From: Spirulina sp034932185
Lineage (GTDB): Bacteria; Cyanobacteriota; Cyanobacteriia; Cyanobacteriales; Spirulinaceae
NCBI RefSeq assembly: GCF_034932185.1
Contig: NZ_JAYGHW010000008.1
Span: forward strand, 1 to 64,000
Length of the DNA: 64,000 nucleotides
Reading direction: 5' to 3'
Part shown: one piece after another, positions 8,103-16,852 of the stretch
How positions within the stretch are numbered: the stretch's first letter is position 1
Layout: every line of letters begins with the position of its first letter
Notes under the pieces: generated by a model
What the model saw: the letters and a program-made list of their open reading frames with translations, nothing else
Told to the model about the DNA's origin: nothing
Database searches by the model: none
Made by a program: the position numbers and the translations under genes

Positions 8103-8594
8103 TTAGCGATAATTATTAAATTGCAGGGCGACGGGGAACTCTTCCTGCTTGAGGAACTGCATCACCGCTTGGAGATCATCCTTGGATTTAGCCGTAACCC
8201 GCACCGAATCCCCCTGGACTGCGGCTTGGACTTTTTTAAACCCATCGCGGATCTGCTTGCTGATTTTCTTCGCCAACTCCACTTCAATCCCCTTTTGGAG
8301 CGTAATTTCTTGGCGAACCCGGCTACCGCTGGCGGACTCCACCTTACCGTAGACAAAGATTTTTTGCGAAAGATTGCGTTTTGCCGCCTTCTGGCGTAGG
8401 AGATCCTGGATTGTGTCCAGGGTCATTTCATTGTTGGTCTGGATGGTAATGGTGGTTTCGCTGAGTTCAACGGTACTGTTAGTGTCTTTAAGATCATAGC
8501 GACTTTTGAGTTCCCGCAGTACCTGATCCACTGCATTCACCATCTCTTGACGGTCGAAATCGCTGACCACATCAAAGGAAAAGGTAGAAGCCAT
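8103..8594 (-). CDS. yajQ: YajQ-family nucleotide-binding protein
   Basis: The 163-residue product matches YajQ throughout: STFSFDVVSDFDRQEMVNAV at the start, RYDLKDTNSTVELSE, a central GIEVELAKKISKQIRDGFKKV and the final KSKDDLQAVMQFLK plus LQFNNYR. Members bind nucleotides, and some bind cyclic di-GMP and act with transcription factors. It is the last gene of a tight minus-strand group, with 3 bp between it and the MAPEG gene. Confidence 0.92.
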   Translation of the reverse strand: MASTFSFDVVSDFDRQEMVNAVDQVLRELKSRYDLKDTNSTVELSETTITIQTNNEMTLDTIQDLLRQKAAKRNLSQKIFVYGKVESASGSRVRQEITLQKGIEVELAKKISKQIRDGFKKVQAAVQGDSVRVTAKSKDDLQAVMQFLKQEEFPVALQFNNYR

Positions 8595-8597
8595 AGA

Positions 8598-9020
8598 TTA
8601 ATCCACAAAAATAGAACCCACGTTTAACAAACTTAGGATATAGAGCGTCAGGCTGCAAGCCGTGCCGATGCCGAACATCAGCGATCGCCCCACGGGAATA
8701 TTGGCCACATAAAAAACCGTGTGCAATAATCGCGCCACCAGGAAGGCGATCGCCCCCGCTGCAGCCCCTAGCGAATCCACCCCCACGATATAGGCCATCA
8801 AGGCAGCAGGAATATAAACGATCGCCGCTTCAAACCCATTCTGATGGGCCCAGGTTGCCCGTTGAGCATAGGGGGGCAAGCGATCGAACATCGCTCGCGG
8901 TGCGGCCAAATCCATCCCCACTTGGAAGCGACCATAGGCCATCACAAAAGCGGGGATGTAGGGCAAAGCCACTGCCCCGGCAATGGAATAAAGGATCACC
9001 ACTGGAACAGCAAGGGTCAT
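8598..9020 (-). CDS. MAPEG-family membrane protein
   Basis: The 140-residue protein has four hydrophobic segments and MAPEG-type signatures: RATWAHQNGFEAAIVYIPA and ARLLHTVFYVANIPVGRS. MAPEG proteins are small trimeric membrane enzymes or relatives that conjugate glutathione; bacterial members are mostly uncharacterised. It lies in the middle of a three-gene group, 12 bp after the DprA-like gene and 3 bp before yajQ, so all three are probably co-transcribed. Confidence 0.85.
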   Translation of the reverse strand: MTLAVPVVILYSIAGAVALPYIPAFVMAYGRFQVGMDLAAPRAMFDRLPPYAQRATWAHQNGFEAAIVYIPAALMAYIVGVDSLGAAAGAIAFLVARLLHTVFYVANIPVGRSLMFGIGTACSLTLYILSLLNVGSIFVD

Positions 9021-9032
9021 GGCTGTAACATC

Positions 9033-9578
9033 CTAGTCAAAATAAAACAGCGTCACCACCCGCCGTTGATCCTCGGCTTCGGCACAGGTTTGCAGTAGCG
9101 TATGGCTGTCATGGAAGGCAAAGCAGATCAACTGTTGACAGCGGGTAATGATTTCCCGATTGCAAATCGCGCTGGCTTCCGCCAGGGAAAGCTGATCATG
9201 ATCGCCATGCTCGACCAAATGCACAACGTTTTCGAGGGTATCGCGGGATTCACGGGGTTGCCGAGCTAAACTTTGGGGCAAAATCACCGTGAGCAAATTG
9301 GGGTCGGCCCGCATTGCGCCTCGAATGGCCGCTAAATTAGTCCCCGTTGCGCCGGAGGTCATGACCCGATTTCCCGCCAGAACGAGGGCATAGGTCATGA
9401 CCTCAATCAGGTTTTGATGGGTAATCGGCACATGGCGCGAGCCTAAGAGGGCAATGCGCTTGGAACTGGTTTGTTGAATAGTCGCAAGTTCCTGGGCGAG
9501 GCTATCGATTTCTTGAACTTCAATCGGCTGACTCAAGTTGGGTTGTGTAGATTGAAAATGACCCAAGTATTGTAACAA
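9033..9578 (-). CDS. DprA/LOG-like Rossmann-fold protein
   Basis: The 181-residue protein has a Rossmann-type core reading IALLGSRHVPITHQNLIEVM, VLAGNRVMTSGATGTNLAAI and LLTVILPQSLARQPRESRD. These resemble the nucleotide- or DNA-binding fold of DprA/Smf and lysine-decarboxylase-like proteins. It is much shorter than a true DprA and lacks the flanking SAM and winged-helix domains, so a role in transformation is not implied. It heads the three-gene group with MAPEG and yajQ. Confidence 0.6.
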   Translation of the reverse strand: MLQYLGHFQSTQPNLSQPIEVQEIDSLAQELATIQQTSSKRIALLGSRHVPITHQNLIEVMTYALVLAGNRVMTSGATGTNLAAIRGAMRADPNLLTVILPQSLARQPRESRDTLENVVHLVEHGDHDQLSLAEASAICNREIITRCQQLICFAFHDSHTLLQTCAEAEDQRRVVTLFYFD

Positions 9579-9590
9579 AACCCCTTGATT

Positions 9591-9622
9591 CCCGCGAATT
9601 TTCTCTCAAGTTCGCGGGTTTT
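9591..9622. other. GC-rich hairpin between divergent genes
   Basis: CCCGCGAA (9591-9598) pairs with TTCGCGGG (9611-9618), followed on the plus strand by TTTTCCCCC. It looks like a plus-strand terminator, yet no plus-strand gene precedes it. It could end a short transcript or act in the leader of the DprA-like operon. Confidence 0.4.
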
Positions 9623-9792
9623 CCCCCAAAAAGCCCCGATGTAGGATGATCTCAATAGCGCAATCCCTGGTGCGGCTCAGATGATTTCCCCGCTGTTGTG
9701 GCAAAAGGGAACTGTTTCGGGAGTTTTGCCCATGGTGTGAACTCTGTTGGCGGTCAACGGGATTGCGATCGCTTTCATCCCCCTTAGACTTC

Positions 9793-11355
9793 ATGCTTGA
9801 TCTGGATTTGTTAATTCGCGCTCGTTATCCTCTCCTTTATCTGGTGACACCGGAGGAAGAACCGCTGTTGCAGGCTTTGGGGGAGGTTGCCCAGCAGTTG
9901 GTTCCCCAGCGGCAGGTGTTGGTGTGGGATTTGGTGCGGGGTTGGCAGGACAACGGGACGCATCGCAATGCGGTGATGGGGGCCTTGGGGCGGGTGCGTA
10001 CTGAGGAGGTGGAGCCGACTTTATTCATTCTCAAAGATCTGCATTTCATCCTGCAATATCCCCATAATCCTGCCAATGCTCCGGTGATTCGGGAGTTAAA
10101 AAACCTTGCCGCTGAATTGAAGTACACCCACCACACGCTGATTTTGACGAGCCACACGCTGATTTTGCCGTCGGAATTGGCCGAAGAGGTGACGGTGATT
10201 GATTTTCCTTTACCCGATGAGGGGGCGATCGCCCGCATTCTTCGGGATTTGGTAGCCCCGGATCAACTCCATCTCAATGATTTAGCGCAAGAGCAGTTAA
10301 TTAAAGCCTGTCAAGGGTTGAGCCAAACCCGGATTCAGCGGGTGCTGGCCCGGGCCTTGGCCGCCAAGGGGGAAATTAACGCCACTGATATTGAAAGCGC
10401 GTTGGCGGAAAAAAAACAGGCAATCCGCCAAACGGGTTTATTGGAGTTCTACGCAGCGGAAGCCTCTTTAAAAAGTGTGGGGGGGTTGGAAAATCTCAAG
10501 CAGTGGGTGCGGTTGCGGAAAGATGCTTTTACGGAAGAAGCCCGCCGCTATGGGATTCCCAACCCTAAAGGGGTGCTGTTGGTGGGGATTCAAGGCACGG
10601 GGAAATCGTTATCAGCCAAGACCATTGCCCATGAATGGCGGTTGCCCTTGCTGCGCCTCGATACGGGGCGGCTGTTTGGGGGATTAGTGGGGGAGAGTGA
10701 AAGCCGGGTGCGGCGGATGATCCAAGTGAGTGAGGCGATCGCCCCCTGTGTCCTTTGGATTGATGAAATTGATAAGGCTTTCGGGAATATTAGCGGCGGC
10801 GTAGATGGGGATTCGGGGACATCGCGGCGGATGTTCGGGGCGTTGATCACCTGGATGCAGGAGAAAACCGCCCCCGTGTTCATCGTCGCGACGGCCAATA
10901 ATGTGCGGATTCTCCCGGCGGAACTGTTGCGCAAAGGCCGGTTTGATGAAATTTTCTTCCTCAACCTGCCCACGGAAAAAGAGCGGATCGCCATTTTTAA
11001 AGTCCATCTCCAACGGTTGCGCCCGACGCGGTTACGGGAATTTAACCTCTCGCTGTTGGCAAAACAGACGAAGGATTTCAGCGGTGCGGAAATTGAGCAG
11101 GTGATTTTTGATGCGATGCATCAAGCCTTTGCGGAAGGCAATGAGGGGCAGCGGCGGGATTTTGTCGATCAAGATATTCTCCGCGCCATTGAGGAAACCG
11201 TCCCCCTATCAGCCATTGCCCGCGATCAAATTGAAGACCTCAAGCGCTGGTCGGCGGAAGTGGGGGCGCGGACGGCCTCCCAAGATAACGAGTTAACCCA
11301 GGCGTTGCGGGATTATATGAAGCGGCGGGGGTTTAAGCCGGGGGGAGAACTTTAG
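9793..11355 (+). CDS. ycf46: Ycf46-type AAA ATPase
   Basis: A protein of about 520 residues. It has an N-terminal region of its own (LDLLIRARYPLLYLVTPEEE) and a C-terminal AAA module. The module shows Walker A GIQGTGKSLSAKTIA, Walker B CVLWIDEIDK, sensor 1 FIVATANN, and arginine-finger-like LRKGRFDEIFF. The order matches the Ycf46 family of cyanobacteria and algal plastids, linked to inorganic-carbon and photosynthesis control in Synechocystis. The start is taken at the ATG at 9793; an in-frame TTG at 9763 lies in a HIP1 site and would add ten residues. A family A repeat follows the stop. Confidence 0.88.
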   Translation: MLDLDLLIRARYPLLYLVTPEEEPLLQALGEVAQQLVPQRQVLVWDLVRGWQDNGTHRNAVMGALGRVRTEEVEPTLFILKDLHFILQYPHNPANAPVIRELKNLAAELKYTHHTLILTSHTLILPSELAEEVTVIDFPLPDEGAIARILRDLVAPDQLHLNDLAQEQLIKACQGLSQTRIQRVLARALAAKGEINATDIESALAEKKQAIRQTGLLEFYAAEASLKSVGGLENLKQWVRLRKDAFTEEARRYGIPNPKGVLLVGIQGTGKSLSAKTIAHEWRLPLLRLDTGRLFGGLVGESESRVRRMIQVSEAIAPCVLWIDEIDKAFGNISGGVDGDSGTSRRMFGALITWMQEKTAPVFIVATANNVRILPAELLRKGRFDEIFFLNLPTEKERIAIFKVHLQRLRPTRLREFNLSLLAKQTKDFSGAEIEQVIFDAMHQAFAEGNEGQRRDFVDQDILRAIEETVPLSAIARDQIEDLKRWSAEVGARTASQDNELTQALRDYMKRRGFKPGGEL

Positions 11356-11385
11356 AGAGGAGAGAGGAAAGAGTTTTTTAGCTGT

Positions 11386-11414
11386 GGGGAGGGCGAAAAA
11401 TTTTTCGCCCCTAC
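11386..11414. repeat. Family A palindromic repeat, copy 3, supplying the cobL stop codon
   Basis: GGGGAGGGCGAAAAA followed by TTTTTCGCCCCTAC. The final CTA (11411-11413) is the TAG stop of the convergent cobL gene, so the element overlaps coding sequence on its right side. Confidence 0.85.
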
Positions 11415-12643
11415 ATCACCGTAATCAGCGTGACGGGATTGAGGGGAGCCATGCGATGAAGGTGGGCGATGGGGTGCGATCGCGCCACATTCCATTGCAG
11501 CACTTGATAATCCTGACCCTGTAACGCAGTGAGAGCGATTTGTAGCGATTCTAAGGTGGCTAGGGCGATGACGATCCGCCCCCCCGGTTTTAACCGGCTG
11601 TGGCTGTGGCTGAGAATTGTCGCTAAATCTTGACCGCCACCGCCGATGAAGATGCGATCGGGGTCGGGTAACTCCGTTAACGCAGTGGGGGCTGTACCGG
11701 CGATCGCCGCCACCGTTACCCCAAACCGCTGGGCATTTTGGCCAATTAAATGAATCCCCATGGCGGTTTTCTCAATGGCGAACACCTGACTATCGGGGCA
11801 AAGTCGCGCCACTTCCACCGCCACCGACCCTGTACCCGCGCCAATATCCCACACCACCTGCCCCGGCATCAGGGCCAATTCCCCGAGAATCGCGATGCGG
11901 ACTTCTCGCTTTGTCATCAGGCCGGGGCGATCGGGCCAGGTGAGAAAGTGGCGATCAGAAATACCCAATAAAGGTAGAGGGGGCAAAGGTTCCGCCTCGG
12001 TTTGGCGTACCATCACCACCACATTCAGCGGCGCAAAAGGCCCCTGTGCATCCAGCGGTAATCGCCAAACCCGTTCATCGGGGCCGCCCAAATTTTCACA
12101 AACCCAAATTTGATAGCGACTGGGAAGGTCGAGGGATTGATAGAGGGCGGCGATCGCCCCCGGATTGTGAACCCCATCGGTGAGGATGGCGATTTTTTCC
12201 GCCCCTTGGCGCAAATGTTGGCTCAATTCCTCCAAGTCGCGGCCATGGACACTGGTGAGGACAGCATCTTGCCAGGGGAGTTTTAACCGATTAAAGGCCA
12301 ATTGAAGGGCGCTGACATGGGGGTGAAAAACTAAACTTTCCGCCGGAAACTGGGCCAACAGGAGGCGACCAATGCCAAAACAAAGGGGATCCCCAGAGGC
12401 CAAAACAGCGAGGCGATCGCCCCCCCGCCAGCGGGCTTCGGCAATGCGTAACGTTTCTGTAAAGGTTGTTAAAGGGAGGTGTTCTGCGGGAAGATGGGTA
12501 AAGCTGGCCAATTGGCGACGGCTGCCCACTAAGAGCGTTGCTTGCTCTAGGGCTAACCGTTGGGGTGCGGTGAGGGAATGCCAACCGGTCAGACCCATGC
12601 CCACCACAGGGATAAAAGGCAGAGGATTCGTTATCTGGATCAC
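11411..12643 (-). CDS. cobL: Bifunctional precorrin-6Y C5,15-methyltransferase (decarboxylating)
   Basis: The 410-residue protein is a CbiE-CbiT fusion acting in cobalamin (corrin) synthesis. It methylates C5 and C15 and decarboxylates the C12 acetate chain. The N-terminal CbiE half carries VVGMGLTGWHSLT, LASGDPLCFGIGRLL and the DGVHNPGAIA region. The C-terminal CbiT half carries REVRIAILGELAL and the SAM-binding loop VWDIGAGTGSVAVEVARL, then DRIFIGGGGQDLATIL. Length and order match family members. No other cob gene is adjacent, and the 111-bp spacer upstream is too short for a full cobalamin riboswitch. Its TAG stop lies inside a palindromic repeat. Confidence 0.93.
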   Translation of the reverse strand: MIQITNPLPFIPVVGMGLTGWHSLTAPQRLALEQATLLVGSRRQLASFTHLPAEHLPLTTFTETLRIAEARWRGGDRLAVLASGDPLCFGIGRLLLAQFPAESLVFHPHVSALQLAFNRLKLPWQDAVLTSVHGRDLEELSQHLRQGAEKIAILTDGVHNPGAIAALYQSLDLPSRYQIWVCENLGGPDERVWRLPLDAQGPFAPLNVVVMVRQTEAEPLPPLPLLGISDRHFLTWPDRPGLMTKREVRIAILGELALMPGQVVWDIGAGTGSVAVEVARLCPDSQVFAIEKTAMGIHLIGQNAQRFGVTVAAIAGTAPTALTELPDPDRIFIGGGGQDLATILSHSHSRLKPGGRIVIALATLESLQIALTALQGQDYQVLQWNVARSHPIAHLHRMAPLNPVTLITVM

Positions 12644-12754
12644 ACTATCTTAAAAATCCCTCGCTAAAATTAGGTTGTGAGTTGCCCGCTACCCTGTGGG
12701 AGCGTGGCCACTCCATATCTTAAACTTGCCAGCATCTCAATTCGTTAACACGGT

Positions 12755-12982
12755 ATGGAATCCAGTGGTTCGTCTGCCAAAGCTGCGGAGCCTCCTAGTC
12801 ATAGGTGGAGCCAAGCGATCGGCACTTTTATTGCAATTTCAACGCTGATTATCCCGACATTAATCATTGCTTCCTATGCATCCCCCGATGGATTAGAACG
12901 TCAACGTACCACGACGACGCGATCGACTCGCCCGGACGCTTCCCCCCCACCTTGGCTGGCCTGGCTGGAGCGATCGCCCTAG
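12755..12982 (+). CDS. Small single-pass membrane protein, hypothetical
   Basis: A 75-residue reading frame whose middle (QAIGTFIAISTLIIPTLIIASY) is a convincing membrane helix, with a polar Ser/Ala/Pro-rich start and a Pro-rich end. It sits about 110 bp ahead of ppa on the same strand. Its ATG is not obviously preceded by a strong ribosome-binding site. I believe similar short proteins occur in other cyanobacteria, but this is from memory. Confidence 0.5.
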   Translation: MESSGSSAKAAEPPSHRWSQAIGTFIAISTLIIPTLIIASYASPDGLERQRTTTTRSTRPDASPPPWLAWLERSP

Positions 12983-13093
12983 CCCATTCCCTGAATCTGC
13001 TCACCATCGGCAATTACTGGTATTATTTGGGGTGCAATCCCATTGCATCAAGCATTGCGCGGCATTGCGCCCAGAGCCTTTCGGAGTATTTTC

Positions 13094-13603
13094 ATGGATT
13101 TAGCGCGGATTCCAGCCCAACCCAAGCCCGGTCTTCTCAACGTTCTGATTGAGATTCCGGCGGGCAGCAAGAATAAGTACGAATTTGATAAAGACCTCAA
13201 TGCCTTCGCCCTTGACCGAGTGCTGTATTCCTCGGTGCATTATCCCTACGACTATGGGTTTATCCCCAATACCCTCGCGGATGATGGCGACCCCCTTGAT
13301 GGCATGGTGTTGATCGATCAGCCCACGTTCCCTGGCTGCGTCATTGCGGTGCGGCCCATTGGGATGTTGGAAATGATCGATGGGGGCGATCGCGATGAAA
13401 AACTGATCTGTGTCCCGGATAAAGACCCCCGCTATGCCCAGGTGAAATCCCTCGAAAATGTTTCGAGTCATCGCCTCGATGAAATTGCCGAATTTTTCCG
13501 AACCTATAAAAACTTGGAAAAGAAAGAGACGGAAATTTTGGGCTGGAAAGGGGTGAGCGAAGTCTTAACCCTGGTGGAGCGCTGTATCCAAGCTGCCCAC
13601 TAG
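13094..13603 (+). CDS. ppa: Inorganic pyrophosphatase (family I)
   Basis: The 169-residue enzyme hydrolyses pyrophosphate to phosphate and pulls biosynthetic reactions forward. Family I motifs are plain: IPAGSKNKYEFDKD, YPYDYGFIPNT, the Mg-binding DGDPLDGMVL, and GDRDEKLICVPDKDPRY. The start is the ATG at 13094 (MDLARIPAQPKPG); in-frame upstream codons from 13043 would add residues that do not look like the family. The protein ends in ERCIQAAH. Confidence 0.95.
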   Translation: MDLARIPAQPKPGLLNVLIEIPAGSKNKYEFDKDLNAFALDRVLYSSVHYPYDYGFIPNTLADDGDPLDGMVLIDQPTFPGCVIAVRPIGMLEMIDGGDRDEKLICVPDKDPRYAQVKSLENVSSHRLDEIAEFFRTYKNLEKKETEILGWKGVSEVLTLVERCIQAAH

Positions 13604-13648
13604 CATCCCCTTAACATGAGCAGGGGACAGTCCAGAAGGGGTTGTAAT

Positions 13649-13664
13649 TGTGACCTAACTCACA
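13649..13664. promoter_or_regulatory. CRP-type cAMP receptor protein box
   Basis: TGTGA-CCTAAC-TCACA is a perfect match to the TGTGA-N6-TCACA consensus bound by CRP and by cyanobacterial SyCRP1. Eight bases further on lies a second palindrome, CGTGAC-A-GTCACG (13672-13684). Both lie 200-235 bp before the degenerate metallo-beta-lactamase gene, the only gene downstream on the plus strand. A promoter is not certain. Confidence 0.55.
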
Positions 13665-13882
13665 AGCCCCCCGTGACAGTCACGCTACCATAGGGAGAAG
13701 CTTGGGATAGAATTATCCTGAACCCACTTCTGGGCAAGAGTAAAGCTCAACTAGGGTTTTGCCCCCTGCTCACCATTGATGACCATTACTTTCCTCGAAG
13801 TAGCGGGATGCAGTAGGAGTACAGGGATGCTCAATGACCATCGTGTTGACGTTATTCTCAGCCAGCAGCCGTAGATATCACA

Positions 13883-14746
13883 ATGCCAAGTACCCATGAT
13901 GTCCAGGAGGATAGCCTTGCTGTGAGTGTTGATGTGCAGTTTTGGGGCGTTCGTGATCAAATTGCAACTCCCGGTGAAGACACAGTACGGTACGGAGGCA
14001 ATACATCCTGTGTGGAAGTCCGCACAGGCAAGTCTTGTTTGGTCTTTGATGGCGGGACAGGGTTACGAAAATTGGGAAACAGTCTGCTGGCGCGGATGCC
14101 CGTCGAGGCCCATATCTTTTTCACCCATTGCCATTGGGATCGCATTCAGGGCTTTCCGTTCTTTGTACCGGCTTTTATCCCGATCAATCATTTCCACATT
14201 TACGGAGCCAACGCTTCAAACGGCTCCACATTTCAACAGCGCCTCAGTAAGCAGATGCTCGGGCCGAATTTTCCGGTGCCGATCCAAGTGATGCAGTCGA
14301 AACTGGAGTTTCACGATCTCAATGATTTGGCGAAGCGGGAGATTGATGAAGAGGTGATCGTGGAAAGCTGTTTGCTCAATGATCATCATCGCTCAGTGGG
14401 CTATCGCATCACAGCCCACGGAACAACGATTGTCTATGCCATGAGTCCCGATGACTGCTTGGAAAGTGCCAGTTCCCCCTTGTTTGAGTTTGCTCGTCAT
14501 GCGGATTTGTTAATGTTGGCGGCACCCCGGGCCACGGCGGCGGGGGTGCCGTTGGATTTTCAGGGGCGCGATCGCCTCCATGCCAATCTCAAAATGATTA
14601 AAGAGGTGGGCGTGAAGCAGGTGATTCTCTCCCTTCATAATCCCGACCACAGCGACGACTACCTCGACCATGTGGAAACCCAACTACAAACGTTGTTCCC
14701 GAATCTTTCCCTCGCCCGTGAAGGCATGGTGATTCCGTTGCCTTAA
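13883..14746 (+). CDS. Degenerate metallo-beta-lactamase-fold paralogue, probably not a hydrolase
   Basis: The 287-residue protein aligns end to end with the hydrolase at 5579-6454, sharing VRYGGNT, FDGGTGLR, GFPFF and GPNFPVPIQVMQSKLEFHD-type stretches. The zinc motif THTHWDH is changed to THCHWDR, the VTDTEH motif reads AMSPDD, and IIDACYTDEEY is replaced by MLAAPRATAAG. FHHDPLHTDDF becomes LHNPDHSDDY. Most metal ligands are therefore lost while the fold seems preserved over its full length without frameshifts. A binding or regulatory role is more likely than catalysis. A CRP-type box lies upstream; msrP follows 30 bp downstream. Confidence 0.8.
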   Translation: MPSTHDVQEDSLAVSVDVQFWGVRDQIATPGEDTVRYGGNTSCVEVRTGKSCLVFDGGTGLRKLGNSLLARMPVEAHIFFTHCHWDRIQGFPFFVPAFIPINHFHIYGANASNGSTFQQRLSKQMLGPNFPVPIQVMQSKLEFHDLNDLAKREIDEEVIVESCLLNDHHRSVGYRITAHGTTIVYAMSPDDCLESASSPLFEFARHADLLMLAAPRATAAGVPLDFQGRDRLHANLKMIKEVGVKQVILSLHNPDHSDDYLDHVETQLQTLFPNLSLAREGMVIPLP

Positions 14747-14776
14747 CCCTAGCTCTCTTTTTTCTGTCATCCTGCC

Positions 14777-15757
14777 ATGCCCTTTTTTGATCATCCTCCC
14801 GCTTGGCAGTTAAAGGCTGCCACCGTCACTGCTGAAACCGCCTACTTTACCCGCCGTCAAGCCCTCAAAGCGCTCTTAGGTTTCGGTGTGGCCAGCACGA
14901 TTTTGCCTTTAACGGGGTGTAAAGCCGGTGCTCCCCAGGATGAGTTAGCCAAAACCTATAATTTACCTGCCCTGCCTTTTCGCCGTAATGGGGCCTTTGA
15001 GGTGGGCGATCGCCCCCTCACTACCCAAAACCTCGCCAGTCAGTACAACAATTTCTACGAATTTGGCGGCAATAAATCGATTTGGCGAGCCGCCCAAGCC
15101 CTCCCCACCGATGAATGGACGCTGGAAGTTACGGGGTTAGTGAATCAACCCCGCACCTATAATCTCGACGATCTCCGTAAAACCTTTGATCTCGAAGAGC
15201 GGATCTATCGGTTTCGTTGTGTAGAGGCTTGGTCGATGGTGTTGCCTTGGGTAGGGTTCCCGATGCATAAAATCATCGCGGCGGTCGATCCCCAACCAGC
15301 GGCCAAGTTTGTGCAGTTCACCTCCTTTTATGATCAAACCCTCACACCAGGGCCGGGTTTCCATTTGGGGGGATTGCCCTGGCCCTATCGGGAAGGGTTG
15401 CGCATTGAGGAGATGGCCAATGAGTTAGCATTTTTCGCCGTGGGGATTTACGGCAAGGAACTACCCAAGCAGCACGGCGCACCGATTCGGGCAGTTTTAC
15501 CCTGGAAATATGGGTTTAAGGGGGCAAAATCCATTGTCAAAATCGAATTTGTGGCGGAGCAACCCGCCACCTATTGGCATACGCTGATTCCCAACGAGTA
15601 CGGTTTTGAAGCCAACGTCAACCCCAACAAACCCCATCCCCGCTGGTCGCAAGCCCAGGAGCGATTTATCGGCCCCGGCGCAACCCTAGATTGGGAAATG
15701 AAGGAAACCCTCCCCTACAACGGCTATGGCGAACAGGTGGCTCATTTGTATGCTTAA
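14777..15757 (+). CDS. msrP: Protein-methionine-sulfoxide reductase catalytic subunit (MsrP/YedY, molybdopterin)
   Basis: This 326-residue protein repairs oxidised methionines in exported proteins. The N-terminal twin-arginine-type segment reads FTRRQALKALLGFGVAS, followed by LPLTGCKAG. The Mo-cofactor domain has YNNFYEFGGNKSIWR, TLEVTGLVNQPRTY, and RFRCVEAWSMVLPWVG with the Mo-coordinating Cys. HGAPIRAVLPWKYGFKGAKS and NPNKPHPRWSQAQER are also family-typical. The partner haem membrane subunit MsrQ is not adjacent. The gene is followed by a complex hairpin repeat. Confidence 0.92.
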   Translation: MPFFDHPPAWQLKAATVTAETAYFTRRQALKALLGFGVASTILPLTGCKAGAPQDELAKTYNLPALPFRRNGAFEVGDRPLTTQNLASQYNNFYEFGGNKSIWRAAQALPTDEWTLEVTGLVNQPRTYNLDDLRKTFDLEERIYRFRCVEAWSMVLPWVGFPMHKIIAAVDPQPAAKFVQFTSFYDQTLTPGPGFHLGGLPWPYREGLRIEEMANELAFFAVGIYGKELPKQHGAPIRAVLPWKYGFKGAKSIVKIEFVAEQPATYWHTLIPNEYGFEANVNPNKPHPRWSQAQERFIGPGATLDWEMKETLPYNGYGEQVAHLYA

Positions 15758-15775
15758 AACAATGCTTAAAACAAC

Positions 15776-15920
15776 CTCGTTACTTGGCTCTGCCAAGTAA
15801 TGCTCCCCGGAGGCTCTGCCTCCACCAGACGGCAGAGCCGCCCTGGGGACGTGGCACGGCGGAGCCATGGCACGAGGATTAGGTTGGTCAGATATGCTAG
15901 GGCGGAGCCATGGCACGAGG
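15776..15920. repeat. Family B multi-hairpin repeat (GGCTCTGCC core), copy 1 plus a partial copy
   Basis: The element (15776-15877) contains four consecutive inverted repeats, each with GGCTCTGCC or its complement: GTTACTTGGC-TCT-GCCAAGTAA, GGAGGC-TCT-GCCTCC, GGCAGAGCCGCC and GTGGCACGGCGGAGCCATGG. A partial copy of its right end (GGCGGAGCCATGGCACGAGG) follows at 15901-15920. A second full copy lies at 36307-36416. Confidence 0.85.
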
Positions 15921-15928
15921 TTTAGTTT

Positions 15929-16459
15929 CTAATAGCGCAGTTGATTTTGGGCGGCTTCGGAAATCACGGGTAAGTCTGCATACTGACCCCGGAGAGATTG
16001 GACAATGGCGAAAATTCCCGCCGCAAGGACGGCGATGAAAATAATACTTTCAATGCCGCCGGTAATCCAGGTCATTAAATCAGGGGTGGTATTGCGGAGG
16101 AAGGGATCGCTTAGGCCACTGGAAATGTTGAGAATATCTAAAACTAAGCGAATCAAAAACGCCAAAATTGAAATCAGGATTGCTTGTAATGTGTGAAAAC
16201 GTAAAAAGTGGGCAACATCGCGATTATTCACCACTAATAAAAATAGGCCAAAAAATAAACCCATTTGCACCAGGGGAAAACCGCCAAGGGTGAAATTATA
16301 AACTGCCAATAATGGGCTTAAGGCTACAAATAATAGGAGTAAAGGGGGGAACAGACTTGCTAAAAACAGCCCAAAACCCAGCACATCTAAAATCGGCATT
16401 AAATAAACCAAGGCTCCGAAAATGCGGTCTTGGGTGCTGGTTGTGCCTCGCCAGGTCAT
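15929..16459 (-). CDS. Tic20-family membrane protein
   Basis: The 176-residue protein has four hydrophobic segments (for example LGFGLFLASLFPPLLLLFVA and FFGLFLLVVNN) and the Tic20 signatures RIFGALVYLMPILD near the start and HFLRFHTLQAILI in the middle. In plastids Tic20 is part of the inner-envelope protein channel; in cyanobacteria its homologues are conserved, with unclear function. The start codon at 16459 gives MTWRGTTSTQDR. The Cys-rich small gene starts on the same strand upstream and ends 18 bp before it, suggesting an operon. Confidence 0.85.
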   Translation of the reverse strand: MTWRGTTSTQDRIFGALVYLMPILDVLGFGLFLASLFPPLLLLFVALSPLLAVYNFTLGGFPLVQMGLFFGLFLLVVNNRDVAHFLRFHTLQAILISILAFLIRLVLDILNISSGLSDPFLRNTTPDLMTWITGGIESIIFIAVLAAGIFAIVQSLRGQYADLPVISEAAQNQLRY

Positions 16460-16477
16460 GGGCTTTACTCCTTGAGT

Positions 16478-16702
16478 TTAATCTGATCCAATATTAGCGA
16501 CCCGGAACCCCATTTGACATTCATAATAGGTGGCGGCTTCGGGGGGGTCGGTGCAAAGGGTGGGGCTATGGCCACAGGCGCGGATCGCACAGCCGAGCTT
16601 GCCCTGTCGCCAGCGGGGTTGGCCGTGGCAATCGGCTAGTAGACAGCCTTGGCAGACTTGCTGGGGGGTAAGAATTTGGGTATCTGTCACAATGACGAGC
16701 AT
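16478..16702 (-). CDS. Small Cys-rich conserved hypothetical protein
   Basis: The product has about 74 residues, starting MLVIVTDTQILTPQQ at the ATG at 16702; an upstream in-frame start at 16732 is less likely. Seven Cys residues (CQGCLLADC, GCAIRACGH, LCTD, YECQ) suggest a metal or redox site. Function unknown. It precedes the tic20-like gene by 18 bp on the same strand. Confidence 0.6.
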   Translation of the reverse strand: MLVIVTDTQILTPQQVCQGCLLADCHGQPRWRQGKLGCAIRACGHSPTLCTDPPEAATYYECQMGFRVANIGSD

Positions 16703-16852
16703 TGTCCCCTCCCTGGTTGTGAATAATGGCACAATCTCATTAACTTTATCTTAATCGAAATCTGGGGAGAGCGGCGCGATCGCCCCTATCCCCAGATCGC
16801 AAAGTCAGGGTATGATGGGAAATCCGCACCCCACTGAAAGCGTTTTATTGCC

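Noticed and set aside
12644..12754. Cobalamin riboswitch ahead of cobL
   Set aside because: Only 111 bases separate cobL from the next start, and no B12-box-like sequence is visible.
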